A stretch of 64,000 nucleotides of DNA from Nematostella vectensis (Eukaryota; Cnidaria; Anthozoa; Actiniaria; Edwardsiidae): the NCBI RefSeq assembly GCF_932526225.1, contig NC_064037.1, forward strand, positions 2,232,001-2,296,000, written 5' to 3'. Under the pieces are notes generated by a model. That model did no database searches. It was not told the DNA's origin and saw only the letters and a list, made by a program, of their open reading frames with translations. How positions within the stretch are numbered: the stretch's first letter is position 1; every line of letters starts with the position of its first letter. Both the position numbers and the translations under genes were made by a program. Shown in pieces: positions 1 to 11,966 of the stretch.

Positions 1-581
1 TCTCAATTCATGTTCAAATTTTACTCACAATTATTACCTATTCCATTTAATAATTTCCTCACACCCATCAGCTCAAGGCACACGTATGAAACCAGGCTAG
101 CCTCGAGCTCATCCTACTGTCTTCCATCAGTTCGTACAAACTATGGCAAGTTCAATATTTGCTTCCAAGGAGTTATAACATGGAATAAAATCGACTACTC
201 AGCTAAGCAGCTACCCTTTATCCGATTAAAAAAAACTATAAAAATAAATTTCATAACCTCTTACTAGATCTGAGACGTTTTTGCCATGTATATTTTCATG
301 TATGTATAATTTTCGCTCTGTATGTTCCGTTCTTATCTAAGTTTATTCACACATTCTTTTCCTTTTCTTTTCGTGTTTGCTTGTCTATTTTTTGCTGTTT
401 TTTTTATACTTGTGCTTCGTCTGACGACAGAATCTCGTAAGTTATTTAATTTTGGCTGTCTAGCTAGATTAGCTTTTTAGTTATTTCTAGACAGCCAGTA
501 CCCGATTTGTATTAAAGTATTTAGTATTCTATTGTAATTTCATCTTGTTGTACAAAAATAAAATATATCGTTATTGTTATT
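1..581 (+). mobile_element. 3' end of a non-LTR (LINE) retrotransposon
   Basis: The first about 267 bases carry the tail of a reverse-transcriptase ORF. It shows the C-terminal pattern common to many LINE ORF2 proteins: a TR-x-AS stretch, then VRTNYGKFNI, a G-x-x-TWN motif near residue 57 of the open frame, and a basic FIRLKK-like end. The stop codon near 265 is followed by about 310 bases of T-rich 3' UTR ending in AAAATAAAATATATCG and a short TTATTG tail repeat near 570-581, which fits target-primed insertion. The 5' part lies outside the window. The superfamily (CR1/L2-like or another) cannot be decided from this fragment. Confidence 0.65.
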
Positions 582-1363
582 GAGGAAGGTTAACCAGGCA
601 GTTTTGCACAAAAGGTGTCTGGTTCCAACTATGCAGGAAATTATCCATAATATCTTTAGCTAGAATTGATAGTCATGTTAAGACCCTCTACTAGAGATAA
701 TTCATAAAGCTCAATTGAATACGAATTATAAGAACAGCAACAAGTAAATGGCTTGAGAACGATGACGCGACTCCAACGAGCGCACGTGTAAGCGATCAAA
801 ACCGAACAAAACGAGACAAATACCTTGCCATTTACTCGACGGCTTTGCCTTCTTGATAGACTTATTTCTCTCTAAAACCCTTTCACAGTTCGAACCCCGT
901 ATTGCTCTTAGATTCGCTATCGATTTTTCTGTGCCTAGCTACAAGAATGTCAACTTTGCGTAACTCGTTGGCTCCGACGTAGCAGCTTGTTCAAATTGCC
1001 TAAGGTTCGAAAGGTGCAAAATTCTGATTTCTTCGACGATTTTCACACCAGATAAATCTATTTGCACCGTCTCATTTTAGGGGTGGAAGGAATATTGACA
1101 AGTCAATTGTAAGGCCGTAATTTTTGCAGCTTTTGTGGCCTCGGGAATCCGCAAAAGTAAACTTCTACCGGCTTGTCGCCTTCCTTTCGCGCGCTTTTTC
1201 TCTTCCCGCTGAGCAAGCAACCGTGTGACGTCACAAGCCCTTCAAAATGTCGCACTTGATAGGACAAAAACACCAACTTCACGCAATATTTTTTTTCCAA
1301 TGGGTTTATGTGGATCGAAAAAGCTTTGAAATGTTGTTTCTTTATATTTGAGGTTTAAAAAAA
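582..1363. other. Intergenic stretch with no recognised feature
   Basis: I see no gene, RNA or clear repeat here. A short open frame on the minus strand at 1103-1300 shows no recognisable domain. The stretch lies between the LINE tail and the truncated 5' end of a gypsy element. Confidence 0.4.
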
Positions 1364-3725
1364 ATGATACAAAAAGGCTATGTTTCCTTTCGCTTCAGAA
1401 ACACTTACGGTGCTACAGTTTTCTCAAAGTTAGACCCTAAGCACGGATTTTCTCAGTTAGAATTAGAGGAATCGCGAGACGTAACGACTTTCTTAACTCA
1501 TGTAGGATTATTTCGCATGAAGAGGTTAGGTATGGGAATTTGCAGTGCACCAGAGGTATTTCAGTATACAGTGCAGATGGTGTTAGTTGGATTGCCAGGA
1601 GTGTTAGACTCGGCAGATGACATAATGGTATTTGGTAAAGATCAGGCTGAACACAAGAAAAGACTAACTACTGTTATGGAAAGACTATCACAGAGCGGGT
1701 TAACCCTTAATTCGGAGAAGTGTCAGTTTAGTTTATCTTCTGTTACGTTTTTAGGACACGTAATCCCAGACAAAGGGATAGCTGCAGACTCAGGCAAAGT
1801 GGAGTCCAAAGGCAATGCTTGTGCGCCAGCTAATGTAACAGAGCTACGTGGATTCTAAGGCTTAGTGCAGTATGTAGGCAGGTATATCCAAGATCTAGCA
1901 ACACTTTCCTCCACTTTAAGGAAAATTACTATAAAGTCAGTGACCTTTGAGTGGACCCCCAGACAAGAAGATAGTTTTCAGGCTATCAAGCGTGTAATGA
2001 GTGCAAGCCAGAACTTAGCTTATTTTGATAGGCAGGCAGAAACTCTCTTAGTGGCGGATGCTAGTCCTGTAGGGCTTGGGGCAGTTTGATACAGAAGCAG
2101 GGAAGAACTGAAAAGGTAGTTGCTTATGGACACCGTAGTTTGTCAGATGTGGAGAGTTGATATTCACAGACGGAGAGAGAAGCTTTGGCTTTAGTGTGGG
2201 CGTATGAGCATTTCAGATTATCTGCTAGGTATACAGTTCACGTTAGTCACGGATCACAAGCCACTTTAAGAATGCTAATTCTAAGTCGACACCTAGATTA
2301 GAAAGGTGGAGTTTACGATTAGCACCGTATAAGTTTAGGATAGTTCATAATATTGCCGACCCGATGTCCAGGTTGAGCTGCAGAGGCAGTGTAGAGTTTC
2401 CTGTAAGAGATTATACTTGGGAGTATATTTCTATGATTGTTCAGGAGGCAGTGCCGGAAGCTATGTCATGGCAGGGAATCAAGGCCAGTTCAGATGAATG
2501 TGAGGTTGTACAAGTAGTCAAGGAAGCAATTAGGACAGGAAGATGGGAGAAATGTTCAACAAGCATCAAAGCAGTCAGATCAGAACTCAGTGAGAGTGAC
2601 GGTGTAATCTTGAGAGGGAAAAGGATATTTATTCCACCAAGTTTACAAGATAGAGTTTAAGGCTAGCTCATGAGGGACACCAGGGTATTGTCAAGTGTAA
2701 ACAACGTCTAAGAAGCACAGTGTGGTGGGTAGGCATTGATAAGGACATAGAGAAACTGTGTAAATCATGTCAGTCATGCCAGCTAGTGTCTAGTTACGAC
2801 AGACCAGTTCCCATAGCAACAACAGAGATGCCAACATCACCCTGGAAGTTTTGTAGTACAGACTTGCTAGGCCCACTTCCAGATGGTCGTTACGTTATAG
2901 TGATAATTGATTACTTCAGTAGGTACTTTGAGGCAGCATTGCTCAGATCTACTAAGACAGGGGCAGTTATAGATTTTCTGGATGCCATTTTTACGAGATT
3001 TGGCTACCCAGAAGCCCTCAGGTCAGACAACGGGCCACAGTTTACTTTGGTAGAGTTTGAGGCATACCTTAATAGCAATGGCATCAAGTGGGTGTCAACT
3101 ACTCCGTTGTGGCCATAGGCAAATGGTATCGTAGAGAGGACTAACAGAACCATAAAGAAGATACTTGAAATAGCCACGGTAGAGTTCCTAGTAGTGTACA
3201 GGTCAACTCCGCATACAAGTACTGGGTGTAATCCCTCTTCTCTGATGTTCGGAAGAGAAATGAGGAATAAGCTACCACAGTTAGATTATTCAGCTGCTGC
3301 CATTCCAGAAGTGGCAAGAAAAAGAGATATGGAGTATAAGCTAAAGATGAAAGACTATGCAGACAAGAAGGTGGCTATTAGCAACATTCAGGAAGGAGAT
3401 AAAGTGGTAATGTTGAATGAGACAAAAGGTAATTTCCGACCAGAAAAGTACAAGGTAATCAACCTTAATGGTCCAGACATGATAGTGCAATCGAAGGAGA
3501 ATGGAAGTACAGTTAGGCGGAATGTTCAGTTTGAGAAGAAAGTACAAGTAGCAGAACCAGATAGTGAAGTAGAGGCGGTTACTATGGCGACCGAAACTTC
3601 AGCACCTAAAGTCAGACGGAACGTACGAGTGCAGAAGCCACCAGCCTAGTTGGCTGATTTTTTTGTCAACCACTAGGGGTCATTCTTGCGGTTTGTTTAG
3701 GTTTTCTTATCTAAAAGGGGAGGGA
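1364..3725 (+). pseudogene. Ty3/gypsy pol remnant (RT, RNase H, integrase), broken
   Basis: This is a 5'-truncated Ty3/gypsy polyprotein read in pieces. The RT (from about 1400) shows FSKLDP and a DD-containing catalytic box (SADDIMVFG) near 1610-1635. An in-frame TAA at 1856-1858 breaks the RT/RNase H linker. RNase H follows, with a frameshift near 2086-2089 and a stop near 2158-2160. A zinc-binding HHCC region (about 2660-2785) is entered through another frame change near 2660. The integrase core carries its first Asp in STDLLGP, its second in SDNGPQF and its Glu in NGIVERTN, with a TAG at 3116-3118 between the last two. The C-terminal region ends at 3649. A polypurine run (AAAAGGGGAGGGA, ending 3725) precedes a TGTAGC LTR start. 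No gag or protease is visible. The element cannot be active. Confidence 0.85.
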
Positions 3726-3890
3726 TGTAGCGTATTAGCACACTTTACATGACGTTATTGATAATGATTATTTCTAATACCATATAAGGTCATGGCGTAT
3801 GCCATAAGTTGTAAATACTTTGATTAAAGATCAGTCTATATTTGCAAACCAAAGCGTGCAGTTGTGTTAACTGACTCCAATGAATATATA
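3726..3890 (+). mobile_element. Probable 3' LTR (start) of the gypsy remnant
   Basis: The sequence begins TGTAGCG directly after a purine tract, the expected position of a 3' LTR. It contains a TATA-like CATATAAGG near 3782-3790. No second copy is present for comparison, so the 3' boundary is a guess and no target duplication can be named. Confidence 0.5.
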
Positions 3891-5136
3891 GCGAAAGACA
3901 CTAAAAATATCATCCTTTATTTACCCAAATTCCAAATTAAACTCACCCTTGTGAGCTTGAATGTACAGATGCAGAGTTGTGAACCTTCGCAGAGTGTGCA
4001 TGAGGCTTACTTGTGTTTCTCTGTATCAAAGAATTCAAAAGTAAAAAAAATCAAATCTTGGTTACATTATGTAGAAGTATGACTCTTTAAAGGAAACTAA
4101 AAAAATGAAAGAAAATAACAACAAATTTACTATAAAATTCATCATAATGGGTGTGGATAGCCACCTCCCCACCCCCTGTATCTACCCTTGACTGTTATTA
4201 TGATTCGTTATTACAATGATTCATTATTATTACTATTTTGAATATTTTACTAATTAAAGGTATTTAATATAACCAACTACATAGTAAGGAGTGCTAAGAC
4301 AACCTAGGGGGGAAATTGTTTAGAAAGTGTAATATAATGACTGTCCTGCGTTTGTACATGTGTTTGTCTTTCAGTGTTTATTTAACTTCAAGGAGGCACA
4401 TTTATTAAAATAACCAATGATAGAGAATCTTGTAATTACCTGATTGCCTCTCTCGTTCTGTAGTGAGTTACCTTCAGATCTAGAAAAACAATTTTCTGAG
4501 TTAAAAAAAATCCTCAGTTAATAAAAATGCTAAATAATGGTAAAGAAATTTAGGACAACTCTATTTCATTAAAAGTGCTAGATTAAAAGTTTTTTTTTAA
4601 AGTCTGAGTTTTGACTTACAAATACCTGCATTTTGACATTCCAATTATTAGACTAGTGGACAATCTAAATAAACAAGGTATGACATGGTTATTTTGCCAA
4701 GAATGACAAGTCTATTCCTTAAAATTCCTAAAAACTGGAACAATCTATTTCTATTTTTGCAAAAATTATAGACAAAACAATCCGCAAAAATCTGTGCATT
4801 ATGTTTCAAATTCATGACAACTTGCTTATGATTATTTTTTTTCAAAATGTGCATTCCCAATAATATGATGCAGTGTAACAAAAAACAGCAAACAAGCACA
4901 CTAATACTGCATGATTGTTTATGTATATAATATACTGTATAATTGTTTATGTATATACTATACTGTATGGTTGTTTATGTTTGTCCTTACCTTTCATCTA
5001 ATGCCGACATCCAAAATGAATTAAATGGAAGAGAAAAAAAAAACAACATCCAAGACAAATTATATGGAATGAAAAAGAATCAATTTAAAAATAACATAAG
5101 AAGGATGGAATACCATTAATTGCCAGCAAAAGAGTT
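3891..5136. other. AT-rich intergenic DNA
   Basis: No coding exon is seen. The part next to 5136 is presumably the 3' UTR of the minus-strand SANT-domain gene. Around 4910-4985 a 26-30 bp unit containing ATTGTTTATGTATATA is repeated about three times. Confidence 0.4.
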
Positions 5137-6593
5137 TTAGATGCTTGGAGGTACAGTATCATTACCCAAAGTATGCACCAATTCTGCATTGAGTGATTTC
5201 AGAAAGGATTCATACCTCACCCACATGAGGGAATTTTGCATTTTTGAGAGAGCAGGAATATTCAAGTCCAGCCCCCTCCACTTCTCCTGATGCATTCTGA
5301 AGGACATTTCTCCCTGGGGGGTTTCAGTAAAATTATCTTTTGTGGAACTCTAACACTGCACATTTTACATTGTTTAAAGCATACTACAAGCATCCATCAT
5401 ATCTTAAGCTAAGACAAAAGTTAAATTATAATAAAACCAAAATGTTAGAGTTGACCCTAATAAATCACAATACTGTACCTTTATTGTCAAACAAATGTTC
5501 ATGGCCACCAAGTAATCTTTGTTCAGCATTTGGTTCCTCTGTTTTATTGCCACAGGCTGCAGTTTCCCTGGCATTTATGGTTTCTTTCGCATCATGGTAT
5601 ATTGTTGACTTTAGAAGTTTGGACAAGTTCTGTTTACCGGATGAAAGCATCATACTCGGTCCACGAATTCCAGGAATAGACAAGGTTATTTGGAGTTCCC
5701 TCCATCGTTTAGAGCACTGAAGTATCAAAATGAATATTTTATGTTTTCAAGCAAAGACAAAACCACACGTTCTTACTAAAAAGAGGGGCATTGGTGGCAC
5801 AATTGGCAGAGCATCACTCTGTAGTGCCATTGTGCCTTTCATCACTGGGTTCCAGGTTCAATTCCTGGTTCCTACATGAGTTGAGTTTGTCAGTTCTCCT
5901 TTGCTCCAAGGTCTTTCCCAGCTTTTCTCCCTCCATTAAAAAAATAAAATAAAAAAAAACAATCTAAGCTGTTTTAGTCTGAGGTACCTATGCATTCGAC
6001 TTGACCATGTTATGTCACCTTTGGTATCCTAATTCAACATTCCTGCTATGGGTGATAAGCTGTCCTAAATCTATTTATTTATTATCATCCATATTATGGC
6101 GAGGGATCTGTGTATATTTTCTCCATATTTTCACATCAAACAATAGTCATCATCAGGCAGTGTGTAAGTAATTTATTGACAAGGTCGCTATTTCAAACAA
6201 ACCCTTAGTAAGCTTATATAAATGAAACCCACGATAAAGACTGTTTTTATGGCGGTGATTGTCAATGTATAATTTCTGTTCTTGTCATAAACATGGCACA
6301 GTTGTGGGGCTACAGCAGATTTACTGAGATATACTATTGATTTATTAATCAATAGTAGAAGAATAAATATTCATGGCAGTTATCCTACTAACATTAAAAA
6401 TCTCAAATTTTTCAACGATCGCTGGCATAAAAAAGGACCGTTAGGTCAAAATAACACCACAAACCTGTTCAGGTGTAGCTCCAGGGACAAGTTTGGAAAT
6501 AACTTCCCAGTCTTTAGGCTCAGAAAGACGAAACTCACAAGAGCTCATCAAAGCTCGAAGTACCAAATCAACAGCGAGATCTGATGCCATCAT
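5137..6593 (-). CDS. Small SANT/Myb-domain protein (three exons, about 179 aa)
   Basis: Three minus-strand exons can be joined: 6465-6593, 5479-5716 and about 5137-5309. Exon 1 opens at tandem ATG codons (6593, 6590) and ends after PGATPEQ at a CAG|GTTTGT donor. Exon 2 starts after TACTTCAG with CSKRWRELQ in the same phase. Together they form one Myb/SANT helix-turn-helix, with the spaced Trp residues in DWEVI and KRWREL, interrupted by the intron. Exon 3 reads MHQEKWRGLDLNIPALSK and ends at TAA 5139-5137. The exon 2/3 junction is ambiguous: a GTACAG donor paired with an acceptor at 5310, or a GTATTG donor paired with the CCCCCCAG acceptor, both give the same exon 3 frame. SANT domains bind DNA or histone tails, so a nuclear role is inferred. 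I do not recognise the family; the SANT segment resembles that of SANBR, but no BTB domain is present. Confidence 0.62.
5783..5962 (+). mobile_element. tRNA-derived SINE
   Basis: A tRNA-like head begins near 5785. It has an A-box (TGGCACAATTGG, from 5795) and a B-box (GGTTCAATTCC, 5855-5865) spaced as in a tRNA gene. The acceptor stem does not pair well, and the head is followed by a C/T-rich body and an A-rich tail (AAAAAAATAAAATAAAAAAAA, about 5937-5960). That layout fits a SINE better than a functional tRNA gene. It lies between the SANT gene's exons 1 and 2, so it is intronic on that gene's antisense strand. Confidence 0.62.
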
Positions 6594-6859
6594 GAGCTCA
6601 GCTTGCTGGGAATTGTCATCTAGGTTTTTACTAGTCTATGGGATGTAGTAACTTATTTTCTTCATTTTGTGCCATGAATAAATCTTGAATTTGTGAAGAA
6701 TGGTAACAAAATTTTATCAAATCGTTAGCTGGTCAGGCCGCCATTTTGTGTACTGTTCGCGGGCGCTGGGCAATCTACCACAGGTAGCCAATCTATCCCT
6801 CGTTAACTCGAGCGGACACAAATCGAACCCTTGGATAACTTTATGGATAACTTGTGGAT

Positions 6860-9007
6860 AACTAGACCCTGCGCGCAGAGCGCGGTTGACTGGGATACCT
6901 GAGGGACTGTTTGGGGTGTCTACAAAACGAAGACCTAAAACCTAATACCTAAAACCTGTGACCCCAAAAGCTACCACCTCTAAAGCTACGACCCCCAAAA
7001 AATTGCAGTTATTATTTAGTCTACCTTGTTTCCCAAATGGCTACACAGCGCGAAAGTTTCATATGGATTCTAGAGATACTAATGAGGTAGTTCAGCAATT
7101 TTTTTGTGCTTTCATGTAAGAAATATATTATATTCTCATTCGCGCGCACCAATGAACAAACAATTTTTAGTCGTCGTTGTTATTTGTCCCGTTGAAAATT
7201 GTAGTTGCACTAATTTTTCAGACACGCTTCTTTGCCCGATTATCCCGAAATTATCCCGAAAACTCTCCCGGTAACCTAACAGACCCGGTAATTACAGGTA
7301 ATATAAAGAAACGCAAAAAAAAAAAAAAAAAAAAAAAAAAATTATGAACTCCCCGGCGAGGAAGAGTGTTTTATCATACCAAAGTTTTAGCGTAGCGTGC
7401 CTATACGGGTCCCCGACAAGTAAATTATAATTGCCAAAGTTTATGTATAGATTGGCTGAATATTTATTAATCCTAGTTTTATCGATGTCTGTAGACAACT
7501 TGCACCCCAGACATTGCTATGGCATCGGCATTTTTCCGAAAGAAAGACAAAGAACAAATAAATAAAGTCTAATTTTGTAGAAAAACTTCTAATAATTTCG
7601 CAAAGCTGTTTATATTTCTTCAGGAGCACTGTGACAGCCAAATGTCAAATCATTTGACAGAGGTGAAACCTGATTGGTTGGAAGGAACTCCAGCCTTGAT
7701 TGGCCCACTTTTTACCGGGCAGTGGAATGGTTTTCTCTGTGATGAAAACTTTCTACAACTCGACACAAGTAGAACATGAAGCGATTTCCCGTAAGTTAGC
7801 GGGCAAAGATTTTTTAAGAAACACCCGAAAATGTTTACTTTCCGGGTTTCTGCGTTTTAAGGAACGACCATCTGGAAACACAAGTTAAGCTTTTCCCTAT
7901 TTCCCAATAAAAAAAAATAAATAACAAGCTAAATATCTCATAAGGATCACTGATTCCACATGAAACTTCTACGCTGTGTAACCATTTTGGGGAAAAAGGT
8001 AGGCTAAATAATAACTGCAATATTTTGGGGGTCGTTTCTTTTGGGGTCGTTGCTTTTGGGTCACAGGTTTTAGGTCTTTGTTTTGTAGACACCCAATTTG
8101 TTTGGGCCCCTGTGTTGTGACATGTATAACAAAGACTTTTCTGCCATAAAACACCACCTTTGAATATGATAAAAATGTATGCATAAACTTGAGTTTTATT
8201 GTAAATGCCATATCACAACACTGATTCGGGCAAGAAAGGTAAGAAGCATCATCTCTCCAGGTTGAGGGAGGGCCGGGGGACTCCATGAAAGTAGGCAGGG
8301 TTATTGTCCTATTGTGTAAAATTCTACCAAATACCATCCCTTAGGTATTCAGAGGGCACACACTAGCATAACGAGAGAGATAGGAAATCCACAGGAGAGT
8401 TAGCACTGAAATAAAATTTAGGAAAACTGAAAATGTGTTTGGAAATTGTTTAATTTTAAAAAATTGCTTTGACCACCCACAATGTGCTATCACTTAGGTG
8501 TACATTTGCTGTTACAACCATATAATTGTTTCCTTTGTTAATGACATTTATCATTTCATTTACATATGTGCAAAGTAAACAACAATTTCTATTTATGCTA
8601 TCATATTGTTTAAACAAACACATTTTGAAGTCAAATGAGAGAGCTATAGAATTTCCAGACATGGTTAGTACACTTTTTTTTATAAGAATGTCAAGCATGG
8701 GATTTCACAAAGTCATGCCGAGGCTCAGATATCAGAAACTACATAAGCTTATATATTTTTTCAAGGATCAATATCAACAACACTACAAAGACAACACAAT
8801 TCTCTAGTTGTTTATTGAAATTGTTCCATAAAAATTTAATGACATTCAATGAGGGATAAAGGTATTTTAGGAAGTAAACAAAACTTATCTAAAGGAAGCA
8901 TAAAAAAGCTCTAGCGGCCAAGTAGCTTATTCATAAGCCATAGCAATTTAAATTAAAAATTAAAAAAAAAGCATTTTATGACTGGGCTACCACAGGTATC
9001 CAAGTAA
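6860..9007 (-). repeat. Dispersed repeat family R, copy 1 (carries a nested element)
   Basis: The right edge (8971-9007) is the complement of a motif GATACCTGTGGTAGCCCAGT. The left edge (6860-6910) is the complement of CTCAGGTATCCCAGTCAACC followed by a C-rich end. The same two edges bracket copies at 29834-30000 and 38091-39578 on the plus strand. The inner ends ACTGGGATACCTG and CAGGTATCCCAGT are inverted relative to one another. Sequence shared with the other copies, around GGGCCCAAACAAA, lies just outside 8094, which shows that the 6913-8094 element inserted into this copy. No coding sequence is recognised inside. Confidence 0.6.
6913..8094. mobile_element. Long-TIR (foldback/MITE-like) element, nested
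   Basis: GGGGTGTCTACAAAAC at 6913 is matched in inverted orientation by GTTTTGTAGACACCC at about 8080-8094. The match continues inward for roughly 170-190 bases on each side (6913-7100 and about 7915-8094). It includes GCAGTTATTATTTAG and CACAGCG-x-AAGTTTCAT, and a run of internal GACC(C)AAAA-type subrepeats. The centre holds a 28-base poly-A tract and no recognisable transposase, so the element is non-autonomous. Confidence 0.7.
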
Positions 9008-9940
9008 TAATCCCTTGGATGGAGTTCTTGCGCCGTTCTGGCCACATCACGCTAGGCGGGGCTTGAGCTTGGATCATGGAGTTTGCTAGATATCAGTTTA
9101 TGAAGGGAGAGAGGAGCGAAGGATCGCGGTATTGCCCTATTTTTGAAAAAAAATTATTCGATTCTATTCAATAAAAAAGAAAGGCTATAAAGGATAAAAA
9201 TATTTCTCGATTTAAATCAGCTATCTTCTTTTTATATACAATCCTTTTCAAAAACAGTGTCCCAGCCTTTTTACTGTATACTGATATGAAGGCCATTACG
9301 GTTGAGTAAAACCCCTATGGCTACATATACATGTGTTTTAAATATATATTCATTCTTGGGCTGAAAATGGTTTTAACTATGTTTTTTTAAGAAAATAAGA
9401 AGAACATAAAATTAAAAAAAAATATTGTATACAAAAATATAACCAAATGAATTATTGGATTAGAATTACACAAGATCAATGTGTAGTTCCAGAAAATATC
9501 CACACCCCCCCCCTTCCCTATTGAAGGGGTCGGAGGTATGACCCCCCACCCCTCTGGAATTTCCAAACACGGATTCCGGTATATAAGGCTTAGCTCCGCC
9601 CACAAAAGATGACATCTTTTTTTAAATTTAAAATGGCTGGTCAGAAGCAAGAAATGGGGGAGCGTAACTTTAAGCAAAAACACTAACTAAAACTCAAAGA
9701 ATATTGTTTAAATGGAAATAAAATATAATTTAATGAGTAAAACAATCAATACATCCAGTTTATTTAATCACACATCACCCAAAAGTCGTCTTTCCAATGC
9801 ATTTCAAATTTTGCGCCTAAACGAGCTGACCAACCAAAAAAGACAAAATGGCCGCTTCGACTTCGACCCAGCTTTTACTCTTCCATACGAACATGAGCCC
9901 CTAAACATCCTCAAAAGCAGTACTTCGTATCGCCATATGC
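9008..9940. other. Intergenic, no recognised gene
   Basis: Nothing coding is seen. A C-rich stretch near 9505-9560 (ACCCCCCCCCTTCC, ACCCCCCACCCC) resembles the G/C-run inserts elsewhere in the window. Confidence 0.35.
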
Positions 9941-10110
9941 CACAGGGAGCCCACTCAACTCAGCGCATTGTTTATTTAGCATGTGCTTTGGACTTCGTAT
10001 AGGAATATCTATTAGGTCACGAAGTTCTCAATAAAACTCCTTCCAAATGCGTCTTACTCTTTATTGCATCCATTCATGTTTGAAACACTATTTTTATACC
10101 CCTGCGTCGA
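9941..10110 (+). repeat. Dispersed repeat, copy inverted with respect to 21073-21245
   Basis: The stretch from CACAGGGAGCCCACT to ATACCCCTGCGTCGA reappears in reverse complement at 21073-21245, with the same order of short motifs (TTATTGCATCCATTCATGTTTG, CTTTGGACTTCGT, TTATTTAGCAT). Identity is roughly 80-90 percent by eye. No coding content is recognised. Confidence 0.65.
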
Positions 10111-11966
10111 TTTTTTTCAGAATTATTCGGGTTTCGCAAAAACCTGATTTCAAGCCTAAAGGCTTAAGTTCAGACAAGGGTGGAAATTTATTTCCAAACT
10201 CCGTCACACCACTTTTGCTGAACGTATTTGTATTTAAATAGAATTAAATGATATAAGTAAAGTCCATGGAAAATAATGTTGTAGACAGTATTCTGCTAGT
10301 TTGAACATTTTGTAATAAAAGATTGACTGATTAAAATTTGAAGTGCTTGGTACAATCTTGATTGAGACTCCCTCTGCTGCTCAATGAGGGGCTTCTATAG
10401 CCATTAGCTGCGCAAGGTTTTGAAAAAGAAACAGAAACACTCACAGACCCTGGTCCATCCAGGAGGGCATATATGGTCCATATCACTATACCTGAAACCA
10501 AACTTTACCTGGAGTAGAGCAAGTTATCCCATGCTTTTAGATCCACTGTAGTCACCCACATTGTGCTTAGTATCCAAATACAGATATGTATCAATGTTGA
10601 TAAAGTATTTTTATTTTGCATTAAATACATGATTTTGATAAGATGTTTAAAGACCATGAGCTTATGAGCTAATATTCTATACTATTCACTTATGTTGTCT
10701 ACCCCTTGTTACATGTGGCTCTCTGGCAGCCCATACCCTTTTCTGCTTTTTCGTTGCAGGTCCTTACTATTAGTGTGGTTGATGCATCTTTTATGATTCA
10801 TGTTTTCTACAGCCTAGTTCTCTTACCCCATTGACTTTGTATTCCAATCAAAAGCTAGTAATTATTGGTTTTAATTTTCAAGCCATACAGGTGGTAAAAT
10901 GAGTGCATACACCCTTCTTGGCCACCAAAAAGCAGTGATACCATTCTTTCAAAATAATTCCCCAGATTTTAAGCCATTTTTTTCAAAATATCAACATATA
11001 TGCCATCACCAACTCCTCTTCCTCAGCAAATTCTGGCTACTCCCTGTCATAGGATGTCAGCTTGAATTTTTTCAGCATTTCCTGAGAAAAACATTACATT
11101 ATTACAACCGGGGCATGTGAGATCCCAGGTGGAAATAGTTTGAGTGAAGAGAGGGGCCTGTATTGACATTGTTAATAAACAGCAGTCACTAAAACAGTCT
11201 TTCAGCAGCTTATTTAGGCAATTTCTCTATTTTTTTATAGAATTTCTGCTTTACAGGGTGAAAGTACACACATTAGTCGTTTAAGTCCTGAAAGAGTTGA
11301 TGTGGTATCATATACTAGATTGGCCGCAGTACCATAAAATATAATATTTAATGGGATACAGAATTTCTGTTTAATACAAAAGTAAATATCTAAGGAACTG
11401 ACAGTCCGATAGTTTTCAAATAAAGTAAATAACTTAAAGTTGCAATGATAAACAAGCAGTAAGTTAAGTATTTTTAAAGGTCGATGACTCACAAATAATT
11501 CGACGTTTAACTATGAACATCACGAAGCTTAGCTGAGTAGTTGTCTTCTCGAGAGTGCAAAGTTGCCCTAATTTTGATGGTGATTAGTTCCACATAGATA
11601 AAAACGAATAAAAACAAGAAACTTATAACGCTGCCAACTCTTTCGTATCATATACTAGGTTTTGAGATTGTTAACATGAATATGGCGTCAAACAGTCACG
11701 ACAAACTAAGAATAAAGTAATTGATATCAGTATTTCTCTATGAAATTGAAGGCGATTATTATTATCTTATCTCAAATAAACACATATTTACTTAATGTTA
11801 CCGTAAAGCAGGAGCTTGGAGTAGTCGCCAGCTTTCCTTGGTGAATATCCGAGATTAAATAAACCCACAGAACGATAAACAAAGCCGCCATACTTGTTCG
11901 ATACGAATAATTCTTTCGACTTCCTTTCAGTCTATCATGCCATTTCATTGTCAAACATTTGTCATT
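10111..11966. other. AT-rich intergenic DNA
   Basis: No exon, RNA gene or clear repeat is recognised. Short open frames at 10899-11120 and 11235-11492 lack domain signals and splice context. Confidence 0.35.

Noticed and set aside
5785-5875. Functional tRNA gene
   Set aside because: A and B boxes are present, but the acceptor arm pairs poorly and an A-rich SINE-type tail follows.
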